A stretch of 64,000 nt of DNA from Janthinobacterium lividum (GTDB taxonomy: Bacteria; Pseudomonadota; Gammaproteobacteria; Burkholderiales; Burkholderiaceae_D): assembly GCF_011601275.1 (NCBI RefSeq), contig NZ_JAAOLY010000017.1, forward strand, positions 1-64,000. The letters run 5' to 3'. Shown one piece after another: positions 42,471 to 51,183 of the stretch. Below the pieces are notes generated by a model. The model did not search any database, was not told where the DNA came from, and saw only the letters and a program-made list of their open reading frames with translations. The position numbers and the translations under genes are program-made. Position 1 is the stretch's first letter. The number at the start of each line of letters is the position of its first letter.

Positions 42471-44591
42471 ATGAAACCGCAATCCCGCCCTGTCTTACGT
42501 CCCCTGCCTATCCTGCTGTCGCTGGGCCTGGCCGCCTGCGGCAGCAACTATGCGATCACGCCCCGCACCACGGGCCAGGTGATCGGCAGCTATTATGAAA
42601 ACGCCCAGGTGTGCCTGGAAAGCGCCACGGCCAAGCTGACGTGCGACAGCGCTTCCGCCGCCGTGCGCACTTCGGCCGACGGCAGCTACACCTTGGACGG
42701 CAAGGGCGCCGTGCTGGTGACCGTCGGCACGGACGCCATCCGCCACGAAGCCATCGGCGACACGGGCAGCAAAGTGACGCAAAAGCTGCTGCTGCGCGCC
42801 CCCGCAGGGCACAGCGCCTTCGTCAGCGCCCTGTCGACGGAACTGGCGCAAGTCATGGATGGCAATGGCGGCGACTTCGCGTCCGCCAGCGGCAAGCTGG
42901 CCGCGCGCCTGGGCGTGTCCGAAGCGAGCCTGGCATCGGACTTCAACAAGGCCAGCGGCGACGAGCAGGCGAAACTGAAGGCGGAAAACGCCAGCGTGAC
43001 GGCCTTGATCGCCAGCGCCAGCGCGCAGGCGGCGCCGGCCGATGCGCTGGCCGCCCTGAACGGCGCGCTGGCGCTGAACAATATCCAGACCATCGTCGTC
43101 ATCTACGCGGAAAACCGCGGCTTCGACAATCTGTACGGCCTGTTCCCGGGCGCCAACGGCGTACCGGGCGTCAATCCCACGTCGACGTCCTCGTATCTGC
43201 CGCAGAAGGACATCGACGGCAGCACCCTGCCCGTGCTGCCGCCCACCTGGGGCGGCATGACGGCGGCGGGCCAGAGCACCGTCATCACGCAGGCGCAATC
43301 GGCCAACCTGCCCAACAAGCCGTTCCAGATCGACGACGCCGGCAGCCCCCTGTACCTGCCGCAATCGGTGGTCACGCGCGACCTGGTGCACCGCTTCTAC
43401 AACAACCAGATGCAGATCAACGGCGGCGCCAACGACAAGTTCGCCGCGTATTCCGATGCGGGGGGCCTGTCGATGGGCTATTACGACGGCAGCAAGATGC
43501 AGCTGTGGGACATCGCGAAACAATATGCGCTGGCCGACAACCTGTTCATCGGCGCCTTCGGCGGCTCCTTCCTCACGCACCAGTACCTGATCTGCGCCTG
43601 TGCGCCCACCTACCCGAACGCCGACACGTCGGTGGCGAAAGGCTCGATCGCGAAGATCGACGTCGACGCCAACGGTAACTTCCTGCGCCTGACGCCATCC
43701 GCCACGGCGCCGACCACGGTCTTGAACGGCGCGCCCGCCTATGCCAACGACGGCGCGCTGACGCCGGCCGACAGCACGGGCATGTTCTACGCCGTCAATA
43801 CCATGCAGCCGCCGTTCCAGCCCAGCAGCAACGCGCCCGCCTCGGGCGACAGCAGCAAGCTGTTTGCGGACACGGGCAAGGCCAACACCCTGCCGCCGCA
43901 AACGCAGACGAATATCGGCGACCTGCTCTCTGGCAAGAACATCGACTGGGCCTGGTATGCGGGCGCCTGGAAGGACACGACGGCCCTGGCTACGGCCAGC
44001 GCGCGCGCCGGCAGCTTTCCGAATCCGCCCAACTTCCAGTTCCACCACCAGCCGTTCAATTACTTTGCCAACATGGACCCCGTGAAGGCGCCCGCCTACC
44101 GCGCCGCCCACCTGCGCGACTTCGACAGCCAATTTCTTAGCGACGCGAGCGCCGGCAAACTGCCGCCCGTGACCTTCTACAAGCCGCAGGGCAATTTGAA
44201 CCAGCATGCGGGCTATGCCAGCGTGGCCGATGGCGACGCCCACATCGCCAGCGTCATCGCCCAGCTGAAGAAAAGTCCGCAGTGGAAGAACATGCTGGTC
44301 ATCGTCACCTACGATGAAAACGGCGGCTTTTATGACCACGCGGCGCCGCCGAAGGGCGACCGCTGGGGTCCGGGCACGCGCGTGCCGGCCATCCTCGTCT
44401 CGCCGTACGTGAAAAAGGGTCTCGTTGACCACACGCAATACGATTCGGCCTCCATCCTGCGCGCCATCACGCACCGCTTCTCGCTGCCCGTACTCGATGG
44501 CTTGAGCACGCGCGACAAGGCCTTGGTGGCCAATGGCGGCAAACCGATGGGCGACTTCAGCGCCGCGCTGGCCTTGGTACCGCAAGAGTAA
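42471..44591 (+). CDS. AcpA/phospholipase C-family phosphoesterase lipoprotein
   Basis: 706 residues from the ATG at 42471 (AAAAGG eight bases upstream; an ATG at 42465 is possible). The lipobox LGLAAC gives a lipid-anchored protein. Residues 30-190 form an extra beta-rich/helical domain of unknown role. From about 205 the phosphoesterase fold begins with IQTIVVIYAENRGFDNLYGLFPGANG, where Glu-Asn carries the metal ligand, then FGGSFLTHQYLICA, and at the end IVTYDENGGFYDHAAPP and DRWGPGTRVPAILVSPYVKKG. The family splits phosphate from phosphomonoesters or phospholipids in the periplasm. Its three ligand motifs are intact. The stop codon lies in a three-copy 10-base tandem repeat. Confidence 0.87.
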   Translation: MKPQSRPVLRPLPILLSLGLAACGSNYAITPRTTGQVIGSYYENAQVCLESATAKLTCDSASAAVRTSADGSYTLDGKGAVLVTVGTDAIRHEAIGDTGSKVTQKLLLRAPAGHSAFVSALSTELAQVMDGNGGDFASASGKLAARLGVSEASLASDFNKASGDEQAKLKAENASVTALIASASAQAAPADALAALNGALALNNIQTIVVIYAENRGFDNLYGLFPGANGVPGVNPTSTSSYLPQKDIDGSTLPVLPPTWGGMTAAGQSTVITQAQSANLPNKPFQIDDAGSPLYLPQSVVTRDLVHRFYNNQMQINGGANDKFAAYSDAGGLSMGYYDGSKMQLWDIAKQYALADNLFIGAFGGSFLTHQYLICACAPTYPNADTSVAKGSIAKIDVDANGNFLRLTPSATAPTTVLNGAPAYANDGALTPADSTGMFYAVNTMQPPFQPSSNAPASGDSSKLFADTGKANTLPPQTQTNIGDLLSGKNIDWAWYAGAWKDTTALATASARAGSFPNPPNFQFHHQPFNYFANMDPVKAPAYRAAHLRDFDSQFLSDASAGKLPPVTFYKPQGNLNQHAGYASVADGDAHIASVIAQLKKSPQWKNMLVIVTYDENGGFYDHAAPPKGDRWGPGTRVPAILVSPYVKKGLVDHTQYDSASILRAITHRFSLPVLDGLSTRDKALVANGGKPMGDFSAALALVPQE

Positions 44592-44615
44592 GGCTGAGTA
44601 AGGCTGAGTAAGGCT
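44586..44615 (+). repeat. three tandem copies of a 10-bp unit at a stop codon
   Basis: GAGTAAGGCT is repeated three times without change (44586-44615). The first copy contains the last codon (GAG) and stop (TAA) of the phosphoesterase gene. The unit length is not a multiple of three, so copy-number change would not extend the protein, because the first TAA stays in frame. Confidence 0.85.
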
Positions 44616-44616
44616 G

Positions 44617-44656
44617 AAAAAATTCGCCCGCCCGGCTTGGCTGCGGCGGGCGTTTT
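44617..44656. terminator. bidirectional intrinsic terminator
   Basis: CGCCCGCC (44625-44632) pairs with GGCGGGCG (44645-44652). TTTT follows on the plus strand, and AAAAAA at 44617-44622 gives a T run on the minus strand. It lies between two convergent genes and can end both transcripts. Confidence 0.8.
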
Positions 44657-44670
44657 ACATGTTGTTGGCG

Positions 44671-45609
44671 CTACTGGCCCGGGGACGCATCGAGCAGCGA
44701 ACGTTCGAGCAATTGCGACAAGGCCGTACGCAGCGCCTGCGTGCGCGCCGCCAGTTCCGGCCGCTTGTAGCGCTCGGCGGCGATCAGGCTGTTTTCCAGG
44801 CAAACCCGGTCCAAACGCGCCAGGCAGGCGTCGGCCGCATCGAGCTGGGCGCTCGCTTGCGCCACTTTGACCTTGGCGTCGAGTTCCAGGGTGTCGGGAT
44901 CGTCACCCCAGCGCTTTACGTAAATGGCCAGGCGCGTGGCGGCCAGATCCGGCTTGCCCGCGTCGAGCGCCTGGTTGACGCTGTCTTGCAGCGCCGTCCA
45001 CGCATGCGCCCGCTGCTGTTGCTTGTCGCACGCGGCGGCAGACTTGGTGATGCTCGCCTGCAAGCGCTTGATCTGTGCGGCGGGCGCCTTGGCGCTTTTC
45101 AGCACGGCCAGCGCGCTGCGCGCCCCATCCAGGTCGCACTGCGCCGCCAGCGCAGTGGCGGCCTCGACCTGTTCCGCCACGCTGGCCGGCTTGTCGGCGG
45201 GCTTGTTATAAAACCAGATACCGGTCAGCACCACTGCCGCCGCGATCCACGTGCGCAAGCGCACGGGCGGACGTGGTGGCGGCACCGAGCCTTTGCCGGC
45301 AGGCTTGGCGGGCGGCGCCTTGGCCGGCGCGGGAGCCGATGTTGCAGGCGCTGGCGGGACGGGCTTGGGAGCAGGCTGAGACACGGGCTGCGGCGCAGGA
45401 GTGGGCGACGCCACGGGCACGAGCGGCGGCACGCGCGGGGGTGCCGGGGGCGGCACCACTGCTTTCTCCAGAACAGGCGCTTGCGCCACCTGCCGCGCGC
45501 CGCAAAACGGGCAATGCGCCACGCGCAGCGGCAAGGTCCGGCCGCAAGCGGCGTTGATGCAAATGTCATTCACTGTTTCAAGCACATTCCAACCTTTTCT
45601 TGGAGTCAT
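44671..45609 (-). CDS. zinc-ribbon membrane protein of unknown function
   Basis: 312 residues. The N-terminus has a four-cysteine zinc-ribbon-like knuckle (CINAACGRT, then HCPFCGARQ; about 17-38), a 75-residue Pro/Ala-rich linker (about 50-118), one membrane helix (TWIAAAVVLTGIWFY, about 121-135), and a C-terminal helical domain of about 170 residues with repeated Cys-containing helix pairs (AAQCDLDGARSALAVLKSA, SAAACDKQQQRAHAWTAL, ADACLARLDRVCLENSL) that resembles TPR/SEL-like repeats. The knuckle-linker-helix layout is common in uncharacterised proteobacterial proteins. It is divergent from the CARDB-like cassette, with 144 bases between. I do not recognise a specific family. Confidence 0.7.
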   Translation of the reverse strand: MTPRKGWNVLETVNDICINAACGRTLPLRVAHCPFCGARQVAQAPVLEKAVVPPPAPPRVPPLVPVASPTPAPQPVSQPAPKPVPPAPATSAPAPAKAPPAKPAGKGSVPPPRPPVRLRTWIAAAVVLTGIWFYNKPADKPASVAEQVEAATALAAQCDLDGARSALAVLKSAKAPAAQIKRLQASITKSAAACDKQQQRAHAWTALQDSVNQALDAGKPDLAATRLAIYVKRWGDDPDTLELDAKVKVAQASAQLDAADACLARLDRVCLENSLIAAERYKRPELAARTQALRTALSQLLERSLLDASPGQ

Positions 45610-45753
45610 TCCACTGCGTTCTGCCGCAATATTACCTTACGCAAGCATCACAACGGCGCACCCGCAGCGTGTTCCACGGCCTTGATACGGATCAAAAAGC
45701 ATCCGCCGCCGCGGCCTAAGCTGGAAGTACCGGCCAAGGACAAGGAGAACGCC

Positions 45754-46638
45754 ATGTCAGCCCACCTGATCATCGAAGACGGCCAGCCCTGGTGGGACAG
45801 CGCCGATATCTGGGTCGTGCCGGGCAATGATCCGAATGGCCCGCCCGGCGCGCCCATTGCCGGCACCAGCAATTACCTGTGGGGCCGCGTGCACAACACG
45901 GGCGACAGCGCCTCGAACGGCGTGCGCGTGGATTTTTACTGGGCCGACCCTTCCGGCCAGATCGCCGTCGGTGCCGCCACGCAGATCGGCTCGGCCTTTG
46001 CCGACTTGCCGCCGGGGGCCACGCAGGAAGTGCTGTGCCTGGTGCCCTGGGTCCCCGTCATCGTCAATGGCGGTCACGAATGCCTGCTGGCCGTGGCCCA
46101 CGGCCCCGGCGACATCAACCCGCTGCCCGATCCCCTGCCCAACGGCTTCCCTTTCCAGCCCAGGCAGCACGAGCAGATTGCCCAGCGCAATGTCACCGTG
46201 GTGGTGGCGGCACGGCGCGCGCAACTGCTGACCATCGCGGTGGCGGCCCTGCCCCGCGAAACAAAAAAAGTGGAACTGCAGATCGAGCAGGGCGGCGAGC
46301 TGCCGGAGCCCCTGCTGGCCACCCTGGGACTTGAGCGCTGGCAGCCGGCCAAGGACGCCCGCGTGATAGCGGGTCTGGCGCGCACGCCCCATTGCAATGG
46401 CGATACGCCCGGCGAGCAAAAGCTGGCGCTGGACGTGCCGCGCGGCCAGGCCCAGGCCGTGTACCTGAGCGTGCGCGCCGAAGCCTTGCCGCCACGCCAG
46501 TATGCACTGCTGCGCGTGCTGGAAAGCCAGGACGGCAAGCTCATGGGCGGCGTCACGTACATCGTCACCGATCTGGAGAAAGAGCAAGTTCAAGAGCAGG
46601 CGCAAGAACAGCACCACCCCGAGGAGCAAGCATCATGA
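45754..46638 (+). CDS. CARDB-like protein of unknown function
   Basis: 294 residues, start supported by AAGGAG at 42-47 of the same block (45742-45747). The first 150 residues look like a CARDB/immunoglobulin-type adhesion fold: SADIWVVPGNDPNG, SNYLWGRVHNTGDSASNGVRV, DFYWADPSGQIAVG, LPPGATQEVLCLVPWVPV, GGHECLLAVAH. The second half is also beta-rich and ends in a Gln/Glu tail. There is no signal peptide or membrane helix, although CARDB domains are mostly found outside the cell. It overlaps the next gene by four bases. Function unknown; it is one half of a two-gene unit. Confidence 0.65.
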   Translation: MSAHLIIEDGQPWWDSADIWVVPGNDPNGPPGAPIAGTSNYLWGRVHNTGDSASNGVRVDFYWADPSGQIAVGAATQIGSAFADLPPGATQEVLCLVPWVPVIVNGGHECLLAVAHGPGDINPLPDPLPNGFPFQPRQHEQIAQRNVTVVVAARRAQLLTIAVAALPRETKKVELQIEQGGELPEPLLATLGLERWQPAKDARVIAGLARTPHCNGDTPGEQKLALDVPRGQAQAVYLSVRAEALPPRQYALLRVLESQDGKLMGGVTYIVTDLEKEQVQEQAQEQHHPEEQAS

Positions 46639-48137
46639 GCGATACCCCCCTGCAGGTGCTGACGCGGCCGTTCGCGATCGAGCCCGTCACCAATATCATG
46701 CTGCCCGATGGCATCTTCGACAATGCCATCTATGGCTTGCGCATCGCCGCCCACGTTACCAACACGTCGGGCAGCGCGCTGACGAATGTCACCGTGTATC
46801 TGGAAAGCGTGGGCGACCCCGGCATCGTGCCCGTGGCCCGCACCTTTTTCTTTGCCAGCATTCCCGCCGGCGCGGCCATGCTCGTCATGTGGGATGCCGA
46901 CTTCCAGCATGCGGCGCCCGGCAAGCGCCTCGTCAGCTTCGTCGCCAAGGCCGACGGCCATACGCCGCACCGCTCGATCCAGCAGATTTTTGTGTCGCAG
47001 ACGCGCTTCGACAGCGCCACCAATACCTACACGTGCACGGTCGAGGAAGGCACCCTGGAACTGTCCAAGCCGCAAGGCCACCTGCCGGGCAAGCGCTGGG
47101 GCAGCACGGGCACGGATGGCAAAGAGTGCCGCTGCCCGCCCGGCCTGGGGCCCATCGTGCCGACCGGCGTGACCCTCGTCTGGACGCCGAATCCCGCCTA
47201 TGCGGGCACGCATGGCGAGCTGCCGTTTTCCGACCCATGGTGGAAGGTCCTCGCCATCATCATCGCCATCATCGCCGCGCTGGTCGCCATCATTGCCGCC
47301 GCGCTCGGTTCAGGCAAGGCCAGCTTCAGCGTGGGCGGCACGTTCGAGGAAACCGATCCCAGCGTCGATTGCTGCTCGCTCGAAGGGGCCGGCTCGGGCC
47401 AGCCCGAATTCACGGTGGCGGGCGTGGCCTCGGCCATCGCCTCGGGCGCCATCGCCGTCGCCTGCTCCGATATCGCGGACCCGTTCTGGCGTGGCCAGGA
47501 AGCAACACCACCAGCCGCCGGCGAACTGACCCTGGCCGAGCGCGTGGTGGCGAAATGGGTGCTGCCGGAAGCGCCGAACGCGGGCCTGCCCTACACGGCC
47601 GACATCAGCTGGGAGTATCAGCGTTTCACCACGGGCGCCACCTACCAGCATGCCGTCACCGAAACGCAAGTCAACATCCACGTGGCGGGGCCCGTGGAAA
47701 CGGATACGCCCGCCGTCGTGCAAGCCTATGAACCGCTGTGGATACGCGCCAGCTTCCAGCGCGACAATGGCAATGTCTTCCGCGGCACGGAACTGTACGC
47801 CTTCGTGCTGTTCCAGGCACCGCAAGGCCTGTATTTCGTGGAATCGCTGACCGACGACGGCCTGGGCTTCGACCCGGGCGCCAATGACGGCGTGTACGCA
47901 GGCAGCCTGGACTTGAAGCGGGCTTACCGCACCTTGCTGCAATATGATCAAAAGGTCTACGGCACGTGGCGAGTCTTCGTCTTCGCCCAGGACGTCAACC
48001 TGACCAAGCCCGGCACGCCACCCGAAATCGCCGCCCAGCACATCGGCGGCATGTTCGTCGCCAGCGCCATCGAAATCACCTTCGACGACACCCTGCCCTG
48101 CCCGCTCAAGGCGCAGGCGAATATCGTCGTGGTGTAG
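46635..48137 (+). CDS. beta-sandwich protein with central hydrophobic helix, unknown function
   Basis: 500 residues, start overlapping the previous stop (ATGA). Residues 10-140 resemble a CARDB-like sandwich (YGLRIAAHVTNTSGSALTNV, SFVAKADGHTPHRSIQQIF). A cysteine-bearing segment follows (KECRCPPGLG), then a very hydrophobic helix (VLAIIIAIIAALVAIIAAAL, 205-224), a Cys-Cys pair (DPSVDCCSLEG) and a C-terminal sandwich (340-495) with the TDDGLGFDPGANDGVYAGS motif typical of choice-of-anchor/vWA-associated domains. No signal peptide was seen. The helix splits two beta-rich halves, as if one half crosses or inserts into a membrane. It is encoded with the CARDB-like protein before it. No enzymatic motif recognised. 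Confidence 0.65.
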   Translation: MSDTPLQVLTRPFAIEPVTNIMLPDGIFDNAIYGLRIAAHVTNTSGSALTNVTVYLESVGDPGIVPVARTFFFASIPAGAAMLVMWDADFQHAAPGKRLVSFVAKADGHTPHRSIQQIFVSQTRFDSATNTYTCTVEEGTLELSKPQGHLPGKRWGSTGTDGKECRCPPGLGPIVPTGVTLVWTPNPAYAGTHGELPFSDPWWKVLAIIIAIIAALVAIIAAALGSGKASFSVGGTFEETDPSVDCCSLEGAGSGQPEFTVAGVASAIASGAIAVACSDIADPFWRGQEATPPAAGELTLAERVVAKWVLPEAPNAGLPYTADISWEYQRFTTGATYQHAVTETQVNIHVAGPVETDTPAVVQAYEPLWIRASFQRDNGNVFRGTELYAFVLFQAPQGLYFVESLTDDGLGFDPGANDGVYAGSLDLKRAYRTLLQYDQKVYGTWRVFVFAQDVNLTKPGTPPEIAAQHIGGMFVASAIEITFDDTLPCPLKAQANIVVV

Positions 48138-48166
48138 TGATAAGCGAGAAGCGAGGCCAAACGTAG

Positions 48167-48201
48167 GTCGGATTAGCGCGGCAAAGCCGCGCTAATCCGA
48201 C
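48167..48201. repeat. REP-like perfect palindrome
   Basis: GTCGGATTAGCGCGGC (48167-48182), loop AAA, GCCGCGCTAATCCGAC (48186-48201): a perfect 16-bp hairpin between convergent genes. The GTCGGATTAGCGC / GCGCTAATCCGAC core, here preceded by CGTAG, is the sequence of a family of short interspersed palindromes known from many proteobacterial genomes. It may also act as a bidirectional terminator. Confidence 0.8.
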
Positions 48202-48249
48202 AACATTGTTGGCTCCCGTACGCACACCACGAGCGACTGAGAAAATGCT

Positions 48250-48320
48250 CAAGGCTAGGCGCGGCCCCGAAGACAGTACTTCAGTACAGCAAAGAAAAAC
48301 GGGGCAGGCAACAACGCCCA
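48250..48320. repeat. possible second interspersed repeat unit
   Basis: GCCCCG (48264-48269) pairs with CGGGGC (48300-48305) around GTAC-TTCA-GTAC (48277-48288). The stretch from about 48250 to 48320 has no coding sense and looks like an intergenic repeat of the AGTACTTCAGTAC type. Whether it is repeated in the genome cannot be seen from this window. Confidence 0.35.
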
Positions 48321-48340
48321 GGGCTTTGTATCAGCCGCCC

Positions 48341-48787
48341 TTAAACTTTGACGCTTTCAGCCTTGGCAATCACCGTGCGCGGAATAATCTCCGTCGCCGG
48401 GCAAGTATCCATCGCCTCCGAATACGCAAGCCAGCGCTGCAGGCTTTCCATGCGGCGGATGGTGATGCCCTTGCCATTGATATAGCCGATCTGCTCGAAA
48501 TTGGCGGGGCTGGTGGTCAGTTTCGACACGGTGGGCGCATTGTCGACCAGGCGGTCATACGCCTTGCGCGCCTTGTGTTCCCACTTGGCCAGCCCGGGGT
48601 CGTCAAAGCGGTTGCTTTCAAAATACACGGTGATGGTGCGGTCGTGGTTGGCAAAGCCGACGATGGCAGCGCCCTTGCGTATGGTCAACAGGACATCTTC
48701 CTTGACGCCCGTGACGGGAACGAAGACGGCGGCGCGCCCATCCGTATCCGGCCGCTCCATGGGAATATCTTGTCCAATTATGCTCAT
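48341..48787 (-). CDS. hypothetical protein
   Basis: 148 residues, soluble, without a signal peptide. It opens MSIIGQDIPMERPDTDGRAA and contains two beta-rich segments (AVFVPVTGVKEDVLLTIRKG and TITVYFESNRFDD) and a helical KWEHKARKAYDRLVDNAPTV. I do not recognise a family. Codon use matches neighbouring genes. It is convergent with the CARDB-like cassette and separated from it by the palindromes at 48167-48320. It could be a small stress or phage-derived protein, but nothing supports either. Confidence 0.6.
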   Translation of the reverse strand: MSIIGQDIPMERPDTDGRAAVFVPVTGVKEDVLLTIRKGAAIVGFANHDRTITVYFESNRFDDPGLAKWEHKARKAYDRLVDNAPTVSKLTTSPANFEQIGYINGKGITIRRMESLQRWLAYSEAMDTCPATEIIPRTVIAKAESVKV

Positions 48788-49051
48788 CGCATCACGCTCT
48801 TAATCCTGGCTTGTCAGCCTGTTGTATTGATATGGCTCTGTGGCAACACGCCTGGCGTAGGCGGGCTCTACCGCTGCTCTCCGCACTGTCCAAGCTTGCC
48901 GTCAAGCTGTTTATCAATAATACATTGCCGTGTGGCACTACACAAGATCACCGCGCCACAGGCAGCTGTCCTGCGCCCGATGGCGAAAGGCGGCGCCTGC
49001 GGCAATCGCCTTATAATGTCGTGTTTACTTCACGTCCCCCACCTTCGCACC

Positions 49052-50122
49052 ATGACGCTTCCCGAAAATGACACCAGCCGGCTCGACGCCATCAGCGCCG
49101 CCGCCACCGAAGTGGCCGCGCAAAACGTGGCCGACCTGCTGGCCATGGCCATCTGCCACCGCCCGGACGAACCGTCCCTGATCGTCTGCGACAAGCGCAG
49201 CTGGCTCAACGTCGTGCTGACGGAAGCGTATCGCCAGGCCTTGCCGGACGCCACCTTCATCGATTTCGACGAAGTCACGCCCGAGGCCGTGCTGGCCGCG
49301 TTTGCCGAATTGCCGGCCGGCAGCCTCGTCGTGCTGATCCAGTCGACCAGCTTCCGCCTGGAAGCGTTCCGCATCCGCATCGAGCTGTTCAAGCGGGGCC
49401 TGAAGGTCATCGAACACGTACACCTGTCGCGCATGCCCGGCGTGCAGGGGCTGCACTACATCGCCTCGCTGGCCTACGACCCAGCCTACTACCGCGGCGT
49501 CGGCCATGCGCTGAAAGCGCGCATCGACAAGGCCCGCCACGGCATGGTCGACAGCGGCGGCGAACAGCTGGTGTTCGCTTCGCCATTCGAGGGCGCCAAG
49601 CTCAATATCGGCGACTACAGCGGCATGAACAATATCGGCGGCCAATTCCCCCTGGGCGAAGTATTCACGGAAGCGCAGGACCTGGAAGCGGTAAATGGCC
49701 GCGTGCGCATCTTTGTTTTTGGCGACACGCACTTCATGGTCAACCGCCCCGACACGCCGATCACGCTGATCATCGACAAGGGCCGGGTGACGGGCACGGA
49801 AAACGCAACGCCGGAATTCTTGGCCATGCTGGAGATCATCCGCGCGCATGAAGGCGAAGTGTGGGTGCGCGAACTGGGCTTCGGCATGAACCGCGCCTTT
49901 TCGCGCGAGCAGCTGGTCAACGACATCGGCACGTATGAACGCATGTGCGGCATCCATCTGTCGCTGGGCGCCAAGCACGGCGTCTACACCAAGCCCCAAT
50001 TCAAGCGCAAGGATGCGCGCTACCACGTCGACATCTTCGCCGTCACCGAAGCCGTCTACCTCGACGACGAGCGCGTGTACGCCGATGGCGCGTGGACGGT
50101 GGAACCGGTCGCCTTCAGCTGA
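49052..50122 (+). CDS. M29-like aminopeptidase-fold protein
   Basis: 356 residues from the ATG at 49052 (an ATG at 49016 is also in frame). The C-terminal half resembles thermophilic aminopeptidases of family M29: GAKLNIGDYSGMNNIGGQFPLGEVFTEA (the GEVFT segment carries a metal-binding Glu in M29), VWVRELGFGMN, and YHVDIFAVTEAVYLDD with the His-x-Asp pair. The N-terminal half has a Rossmann-like look (EPSLIVCDKRSWLNVVLTEAY). M29 relatives also include dihydroxypyridine dioxygenase NicX, so peptidase activity is not certain. Its last eight bases overlap the convergent LysR gene. Confidence 0.6.
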   Translation: MTLPENDTSRLDAISAAATEVAAQNVADLLAMAICHRPDEPSLIVCDKRSWLNVVLTEAYRQALPDATFIDFDEVTPEAVLAAFAELPAGSLVVLIQSTSFRLEAFRIRIELFKRGLKVIEHVHLSRMPGVQGLHYIASLAYDPAYYRGVGHALKARIDKARHGMVDSGGEQLVFASPFEGAKLNIGDYSGMNNIGGQFPLGEVFTEAQDLEAVNGRVRIFVFGDTHFMVNRPDTPITLIIDKGRVTGTENATPEFLAMLEIIRAHEGEVWVRELGFGMNRAFSREQLVNDIGTYERMCGIHLSLGAKHGVYTKPQFKRKDARYHVDIFAVTEAVYLDDERVYADGAWTVEPVAFS

Positions 50123-51074
50123 AAAAACCCGCCGCTTCCAGCTCGCGGTCCCATGGCGGCACGGGCTGGTATTCGGCCACGAGGAAATCGATCAGCGCGC
50201 GCACCTTGGGCGAGGGCTGGCGGCTGGCCGGATACAGGGCGCTCAGGTGATTCAAGGGCAGTTCCCAGTCCGTCAGCACGGGCACCAGGCTGCCATCGAG
50301 CAGATTGCGCCAGGCGAGGAAGGTGGTGCTGTAGACGATGCCGAGCCCCCGCTGCGCCGCCTGGTGCAGCACCAGCCCATTATTCGCCGTGAAACCCGCC
50401 TGCACGCGCACGCTCACTTCCTCGCGCTGCTCACCTTCTACACGCTGGAAATGCCAGTTCGTGCCATCGGTCAGGTGGCTGAAATGCAGGCACTGATGCT
50501 GCAGCAAATCCTGCGGCGTCTGCGGCACGCCCCATTGCGCCAGATAGGCGGGGCTGGCGCATAGCACGGCGCGGCACGGCGCCAGCGGGCGCATGGCCAG
50601 CGCGCTGCTGTCCGGGATGCCGCCCACGCGGATGGTCAAATCGAAGCCGTGGCGTATCGGGTCAAGCAAGGCGTCGTCGACAAACAACTCGGCTTGCACC
50701 TGCGGGTGCAGCAAACTGAAACGGGCGACGGCATCGGCCAGCCACGCGCTGCCGAAACTCGACGGCGCCTGGATGCGCAGCGGCCCGGCCAGCTCCGCCC
50801 CCGCTCCCGCCTGCGCCACGTGCGCCACCATGCGCGCCGCTTCCTGCGCCTGGCTGACGGTGGCCATGCACGGCGCCAGATAGGCGCGGCCCGCGTCCGT
50901 CAAACTCACTTCGCGCGTGGAGCGGTGCAGCAGGCGCGCATGCAGACGTTCCTCCAGCTGCATGATGGTCTTGCTGACCATGGCGCGCGTCAGGCCCAGG
51001 CGTTGCCCCGCCACCGTAAAGCTGCGCTGGCGCGCCACTTCGACAAAGATTTCCATCGCTTTTAATTGATCCAT
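50115..51074 (-). CDS. LysR-family transcriptional regulator
   Basis: 319 residues: N-terminal winged helix (MEIFVEVARQRSFTVAGQRLGLTRAMVSKTIMQLEERL, about 7-44; RLLHRSTREVSLTDAG) and a two-lobe effector-binding domain (from about 95). It is divergent from a PhyH-type dioxygenase gene, 109 bases away, so it probably controls that gene and the isomerase after it. It belongs to the large CrgA/DsdC-like group with no clear effector. Confidence 0.88.
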   Translation of the reverse strand: MDQLKAMEIFVEVARQRSFTVAGQRLGLTRAMVSKTIMQLEERLHARLLHRSTREVSLTDAGRAYLAPCMATVSQAQEAARMVAHVAQAGAGAELAGPLRIQAPSSFGSAWLADAVARFSLLHPQVQAELFVDDALLDPIRHGFDLTIRVGGIPDSSALAMRPLAPCRAVLCASPAYLAQWGVPQTPQDLLQHQCLHFSHLTDGTNWHFQRVEGEQREEVSVRVQAGFTANNGLVLHQAAQRGLGIVYSTTFLAWRNLLDGSLVPVLTDWELPLNHLSALYPASRQPSPKVRALIDFLVAEYQPVPPWDRELEAAGFFS

Positions 51075-51183
51075 GTCAAAGATTGTCTGCGTTTTGACGA
51101 CAATCTGTCAACCGCTGGGCGATTGTTTGCCGCCCTCGCCCATCCTACAATGGCGCTTTCCACTGACCTCAGGAGCCGCCGCC

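Noticed and set aside
48206..49051. In-frame extension of 280 codons upstream of the M29-like gene.
   Set aside because: It runs over the palindromes and the minus-strand gene at 48341-48787 and has no resemblance to any family. The motif-bearing part starts at about 49052.
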